This document shows, one piece after another, positions 58,465 through 64,000 of a stretch of DNA of 64,000 nt. The notes beneath the pieces are model-generated. The model made no database searches. It saw only the letters and a program-made list of their open reading frames with translations, and was not told the origin of the DNA. The stretch spans positions 38,023,501 through 38,087,500 of the forward strand of contig JASDFA010000010.1 in assembly GCA_035772735.1 (NCBI GenBank), given 5' to 3'. A program made the translations under genes and the position numbers. Position 1 is the first letter of the stretch. Every line of letters begins with the position of its first letter. This DNA comes from Datura wrightii (lineage: Eukaryota > Streptophyta > Magnoliopsida > Solanales > Solanaceae).

Positions 58465-60055
58465 CTACCCTTCCACTCTTAAGACTGGTTCACCCGAAAA
58501 TCGAAACTCTACCATGCAAGTTCTACAGTTGACCGAAGCATAACAAGCATGCAACCAATCCATACCAAAGATAACATCAAAATTTGCCATATCTAACTCC
58601 ACTAAGCTAGCTACGGTGACTGATTGAAGAATCATGATAGGGCAATTTTTGTATACCCGTTGAGCTAAAACTATTTCAACAACAAGAGTAGGGACAGAGA
58701 TGGGTTCTGATAGGATTTCGGAACTGACACCAAAACATATAGCAACATAAGTATTCACGAAGGATAATGTGGCCCATAGGTCTAACTAAGCATAAAAATC
58801 AAGATGGAAGACTCATTAAATACCAGTGGCCATATCGGGTGAGCACTCCTGTTCCTAACGGGGTGAAAGTGCATAGAACCTATTCTGGCATTGTCTGCCA
58901 GCTGTACTAGAAGAGGCGCCCTGCTAAGATGGGTGAGATGTTTGAGCTTCTGAAGTCGTGGCTAGGGCATGACCTATACTACCACCCTATCTAGCTAAAG
59001 AATAATCCTTGCACATGTTCTTGGGCTTCCCACACCCGAAGCAAATATCTGAGCTAAGCAAGCACTCTATTGGGTGGTACTTACAACATTTCCTATAAGC
59101 TGGGAAAGTGCACTTCCCCGTCGTTCTCTTTTGACACCTAGAGCCTGATGCTCTACTCCTCTAATCACTTCGAGGTTTGGATGAAACACTGGTTGATGAT
59201 GAAGGTGGGGCTGACAACCTATAATAGGGTTGAGAGCAATTTCCACCACTAGATCTCTACTGAGAATACCCATAGCTCCCTGTCCTGGCCCTCTTGGCCT
59301 CTGTGTCCTTTCCTTCATCTGCTCTACCTCTATCTGCTTGGAATATATCATTAGTAGAGAGATATCTATGTCACTAATGCCCTTCTTAACCAATGAATTT
59401 TCAACCCCATTCACGACATTCTTATACAAGCCGTCATATTAGCAACCACCTCCGGCGCATACTTGGACAACTAGGTAAACTTCAGGCCTTACTCCTAAAC
59501 AGTCATGTCATTTTGCTTCAAGTTGATGAACTTTATTGCCTTTGGGTCCCCCAACTCTTGGGTGAAGAATCTGTCCAAGAAATCCGTAACAAAATCATCC
59601 CAACCAACAGGGACTACACCAACTCCCCTACTCTCCTTCCACTATCAGAACCATACATGGGCAACCCCCTTCAGTTGATAGGAGGCAAAGTCTGCACTTT
59701 GCTCTCCTGAAACACCCATACCCTGGGTGATCTTCTAGACCTCCTCAATAAACTATTGTGGGTTCTCATCCACCTTTAACCCATGAAACTTAGGTGGGTT
59801 CATCCTGATGAAGTCTTACAACCCAACCGTTGCCGCATTTACATTTTGGTCCACATAAGCCACAACCTATTGGCTGAACTGGGCTATCATAACCAGTGCT
59901 AACATTTGAAATACATCCCTAAACTTAGCATGAGTCACCTTCTAATATAAAGGATCAGCTGGAGCAAATGGTGCTGGCTGATGCCCATCTCCATCGCCAT
60001 TCTCATGGCCATTGTTGTTGCCATTTCTTCTTCCGCTGGCTCGCTGGGGAGACAT
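58465..60055 (-). pseudogene. Element H gag-protease, broken
   Basis: Begins MSPQRASGRRNGNNNG at 60055, a typical Tekay gag start. Gag pieces include FHGLKVDENPQ, CIRM and KQIEVEQMKERTQRPRGPG. A knuckle-like CFGCGKPKNMCKDYS lies near 59050-59000. The protease part (58758-58465) has LSFVNTYVAICFG and DVIFGMDWLHACYASVNC. Many stops. The DTG/DPG catalytic codon region is altered. Confidence 0.78.
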
Positions 60056-60251
60056 ATTCTTACAAATGCGTATAATACGAGTTTGAGGAATAGAGAGAGG
60101 TGTACTTTATTGCACGACATAGATCATGAAAGAAAGGAAATTTCCTAAAAAGTCTCATAGCATCTTCCTCACAAGTGTGGTTCACTTCATTACCATGGAA
60201 AATACTACTTAACACGGCTTTCAAACACCCTACGACACACTTAAACCTAAT
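60056..60251 (-). other. Leader of element H
   Basis: Noncoding leader between the primer site and the gag start. Confidence 0.5.
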
Positions 60252-60263
60252 GCTCTGATACCA
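60252..60263 (-). other. Primer-binding site of element H
   Basis: Minus-strand TGGTATCAGAGC, complementary to the initiator Met tRNA 3' end, as usual for chromoviruses. It lies four to five bases from the LTR. Confidence 0.88.
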
Positions 60264-60267
60264 CATT

Positions 60268-62412
60268 TTTCATGACCCAAGCATGGACCCGGATCAAGAC
60301 ACAAGACCTGGAACCATGAAGGGCTCCAAGCTAACCAACGGGCACATACGTAGCATAAAAGAGAACATATTTAAAGTGGAAATAAACTTGAACGCAACAT
60401 AAGAGGAAGCTATATATCATAAAAACATAATCATAGAACGAGTCAACAATGTTGAACTATCGTTAAATAGTTGTATGAAAAGTCTCTATCCATACGATGA
60501 GCTGATTGGACAACACCCCTAACTAGCATGCTAAGTATGAAACTAAAGATATAATAAAAGGAGACATGACCAAAAACTGTTGTCCTCGAATCATGAGGAC
60601 TCACCAAAACTGGGATGGCACTGGACTGAAGTGGGAGTGAGCTAACATCATGATTTAGATTGACCACCCAAACCTATGTAATGAGATGATATAGCATAGA
60701 GTATTCAGTCAATACTTTTAATGTACTGAGTATGTATAGAAAGTAAAACATTCTCGTAAAGCAGTGAACCATAGTTGAGAGTAAAGGATAAAAGGAACAT
60801 GAGACTAGGGCACATGCTGAAATTATAATCAAACAATAGTCATAAACATGAGTTATCCATCATACGTTGAGAATGTAATGACTCAAGGTTTGAAAATGGA
60901 AATCATGTAATGTACTATACTTGAAATCATAACTGAAACTCATAAACTGTACAATGGGTCAAATACGGTATAAAACATAGTATCATAAGTCATGAACATG
61001 AGTAACTTCAAACATGAGGAACTCTGGGAGACTCTTCATAACCAACACCATCATGAGAGAGTTTACATGATGCCCCAACTATCTTGCTTAAGTGGGAGAG
61101 CTATCCCAAGCTTTCGATGGAAAGAAATGATTAAGACGTGATATCACTTATTAATCCCCATAGGGTTTGAACATAAATATATACCTTCGATGGAACATAG
61201 TTATGAAGCTTGGGGTTTGCTTGAACCCCTAGCCTACTTGGTATTATACACTACTCTTAAAAACATGCGCAAGAAAAAAATCATGAAAACTTACTTGATC
61301 TTACATAGGCTTGTCTAAACCATGAAATCATAATCATACATGACATCATGAAATACTCATGAGAATAATTCCATTGGATTGGCCATGAAAAATAACTTGA
61401 GTGTCATGAAAATCAAACATACTTGAATTGTTAGTCATAATTGAAATCATAGGCTCATAATCTTGAAATTCATAAAATCATGTGTAATTGGGAAAAATCA
61501 CCATAAACCTGAAAGTATAGATCCATGAGAGATTATAGTTGATAGCAAGTAATCATAATCATAAATCATGAATTTAATCATAAGAGACTTGTATTAGTAA
61601 GAGATCATAAGAGATTTCATGAGAATTGGGTCTAACCCTAGAATTTCAACATATCATGCTTGGACACTTGAAATCATAAGATAGGGATGAAATTGGGCAT
61701 GAGAGTGGAAGAATTTCCCCATTCATAAACCTACATACCTAGGCTTGATGAATCCCTAGCTTGACTTGAAGACCTAAGAGAGAATAAAGTAATTTGATGA
61801 AGAACCCTAATCTTGGCTCGAGAGAATTTGATCTTCTAATGAGGTATTAGTAGTAGAATGAGGATTTAGGCTAAATAAAACCCCTAAATACTCCCCTTAG
61901 GAAACCCAAAATGACCTTATTTTGGAGTTAAATGCTTAGAAAGTTATGAAAATACCCCGAGACTTTACATTTAAAACTGTCCCATCTAGTGCTACGACTC
62001 ATCCCATGTCTTGTACCACATTACCATGACTACTGAGTCTCGTGGTTTCAGGTCCTGCCTTTGTTTATTTTCTAAACTTCCTTCCACAAGCACCTACCAC
62101 GATCAATACCACACTACCACGGGCTGTACCAAGGCTCGTGGTTCCTCACCTCATCTCAAATCACTGCTCTAAATTTGTTCCTACGACCCTCTGGAATGAC
62201 TCGTACCATCAAAGTACGAGTCATGACCACCTGTCGTACCCACCTCGCCAAGGGCCTTACAGTTACTGAACCTCTCACCACTAGTCATAGTATGAGTCAT
62301 ACCAAGCACCTACGACTTGTACTAAGACCTGTCCTGAGGAAATTTTTTATTTCTCTTTTTGACTAACTTCCAACCCTCAAGTCTAGTCTTTGGAACTTTT
62401 ATGGTTTTTACA
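60268..62412 (-). repeat. 5' LTR of element H, about 2.1 kb
   Basis: Minus-strand start TGTAAAAACCATAAAAG at 62412; end TTGGGTCATGAAA at about 60268, where the usual TGACA is mutated. TACGAGTCGTA-type words cluster at 61985-62330, just inside the LTR start. No gene inside. Confidence 0.75.
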
Positions 62413-63156
62413 TGACGGGTCTAATACTAAATGCTACAAAGAAGAAGATGACATAATCTTCTCCTTTTTGACAATGAGGTCGTTAAGTCAAATGAATAGA
62501 TAGGGAGTTCTTTGATTTTTACCTTTTTATTATTTTGTTTTGAGCACTAAAGACCACGCAAATTTATGTGTGGGGTGGAAAAAATTAAGTTTTTTTATTG
62601 ATTGTACTATGTTGATCATGGTGGGAGATAGTTTTTAGGAATAATATATGATGGTATGTAATATAAGTAGTAGTAACATGTTCTGCTAGTAATAACACAT
62701 TCCTTGATTTTTATTTTTGGCTCTTTTACAAGGGAATCTTTGAAACCTATGTAAGTAGATTCTTATTTTTAGTCATAGATAGAGACTTCTTCCACCGATG
62801 AATGAATAATGACGGTCATGAGGTAAAATAAGTTTCTAGGAGTATGATATTAGTACAGAACTTTGGTTGCCTTTCAAATGCTAGGCACTCAACCTACACT
62901 CACCGTAGAAAATATTAGGCAACTTTACTAATATTGTGCATCAAAATATAATCTTATTCTAATTAAGACACGTCAGCTCTTCCACTTGACTCTAGACTTA
63001 AAAGAGCTTTAAAATGAATTACATTTAATTTGATTGTACTATCAATTAGAGGGTTGATGGAAAACTATTTTGAGTCATTTACGTGCGATGTGTGGCAAGC
63101 TTTATTATCATTCCATGTATTATATAGATATCTAAAACTTGCCGAGTGTGTCTTCT
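62413..63156 (+). other. Athila-type 3' noncoding DNA before LTR J
   Basis: No supported gene. It contains GTGTGGGGTGGAAAA (about 62570) and the 13-mer variant TCTAAAACTTGCC (63131-63143) followed by GAGTGTGTC, then LTR J only 13 bases later. Confidence 0.55.
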
Positions 63157-64000
63157 TGTGATATGAGTTTAAAGCACTTTCAACACTTAACACTAATAAA
63201 ATAACATGGACTTAGATATGTTTATATAGATATGAGGTATTTTTACTTTGTTTTAAGGAAAAATAGGTGTTGGAGCAAAAATAGTCAAGTACAGATCTCT
63301 GTACAGGTCGTACCTTGATTATACGAGTCATACTGAGAATCGTGGAAAACCTAAGAAGGATGAAGAAATGCAAAGGAAAAGTATAACTCTCAGTACGAGT
63401 CGTACCAAGATGGCATGAACCGTAATTGGAGTCATCGGAAACTTCAGAGAAAATTTGCACAAGAAGTCTCTTTGTACGGGTGGAACCCACAGATCATAGC
63501 ATCTACCTACAAACCATAATAGGAGTTGTGCTTAGCATCAGTGATTCTTAAAGACTTGGTAGAACCCAAGATGCAACAAGAAATTATGAGTAGTAGGAGC
63601 AAGGAATGAGGCGTACCACACCACTCGTAGAAAACTTCAGAAGATGTCTAAGTTCTCAGAGCCAAGCCACAGATGTATTATAGGACTCATAGGATCATGG
63701 TACGAGTCATATCAGTTGCCAACAGTTAGACGATTATCACGAAACCAAGGAACATACGAGAGCAAGGTACGGCCCGTACAATCCTGTTATGGGTCGTATG
63801 ACCAATTGTAGGACGATCAACACCAGATATGAAAATTTCCCTATTAGCTTAGGGAAAGGTTTCTAATGTCTGTATAAATATCTTTTATGTTTATTTTAGT
63901 AGAAAAACGATCAGTAGATGTGTGATTACATTGAGAGAAGGTTTTTAGTTAATTGCTTGTGAATTATTATCATGTTTTGGAGAGCAATTCTTCAGATTAA
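63157..64000 (+). repeat. LTR J, family E, cut by window edge
   Basis: Starts TGTGATATGAGTTTAAAGCAC and aligns throughout with 20393 to about 21255: GTTGGAGCAAA, TACGAGTC arrays (63300-63800), TATAAATA at 63873-63880, ATCATGTTTTG. No gene inside. Confidence 0.8.

Larger units (their letters stand above)
46129..62412 (-). mobile_element. Tekay-like element H, interrupted by C
   Basis: Minus-strand pieces 62412-57819 (5' LTR, primer site, gag, protease, RT start) and 47935-46129 (RT end, RNase H, integrase). The 3' end is replaced by LTR F. Element C sits in RT between LTNAPKYFMDLMNR and VFKQYLGMFVIVFID, and the frame rejoins when one CCTAT copy is ignored. Confidence 0.85.

Noticed and set aside
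17003..62412. Treating Tekay pieces G and H as two halves of one element split by E
   Set aside because: Both contain the same integrase segment (20064-20392 and about 46129-46460) with clear divergence, so they are separate copies.

Overview
This window is plant nuclear DNA made almost entirely of nested, decayed Ty3/gypsy-type LTR retrotransposons. I see no convincing host gene, no tRNA or rRNA gene and no prokaryotic feature. Two lineages recur. The first is Athila-like: its primer-binding sites match the 3' end of plant tRNA-Asp, its protease signature is DLG, and its RT motif is FMDD. The second is Tekay/Del-like chromovirus: its primer-binding site is GCTCTGATACCA on the + strand, its RT motif is FIDD, it has a chromodomain-like pol tail, and its LTRs begin TGTTACACCC/TGTAATACCC. 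LTR wording such as TGTCACGACCCG suggests a eudicot, possibly Solanaceae; that placement is an inference.

Layout. 1-7554: element A (- strand), an Athila-like chimera inserted in the RT gene of Tekay element T1 (7555 to about 11000, + strand). 11130-12681: LTR of a third Athila-like family, K (- strand). 12682-16896: Athila-like pol and 3' region, I (+ strand). 17003-20392: 3' LTR and pol end of Tekay element G (- strand). 20393 to about 44650: Athila-like element E (+ strand), which hosts element B (24513-34418, - strand, target duplication TGGAG) in its protease and element D (36599-42425, + strand) in its ORF3. 44789-46128: 3' LTR of family F. 46129-62412: Tekay element H (- strand), which hosts element C (47936-57818, - strand, target duplication CCTAT) in its RT. 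62413-63156: Athila-type 3' noncoding DNA. 63157-64000: an E-family LTR, J, cut by the window edge.

How the parts work together. Elements B, C and E keep gag-protease and a downstream ORF3 (plant transposon-protein type) but carry no RT, RNase H or integrase between them. Elements A and D replace gag-pol with a Cys/His-rich coiled-coil ORF. All of these would need pol supplied in trans, for example from an Athila element such as I. Three cis-structures recur across families. (1) A pair of hairpins with invariant, mutually complementary loops follows the last gag/pol codon. (2) Long inverted-repeat arrays sit just upstream of the TATA box in LTRs of both lineages. (3) An internal array-TATA-leader-intron module precedes ORF3, with a conserved intron of about 705 nt in A, B and C. 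These regulatory structures, rather than the broken genes, are the most interesting content. All identity estimates were made by eye.
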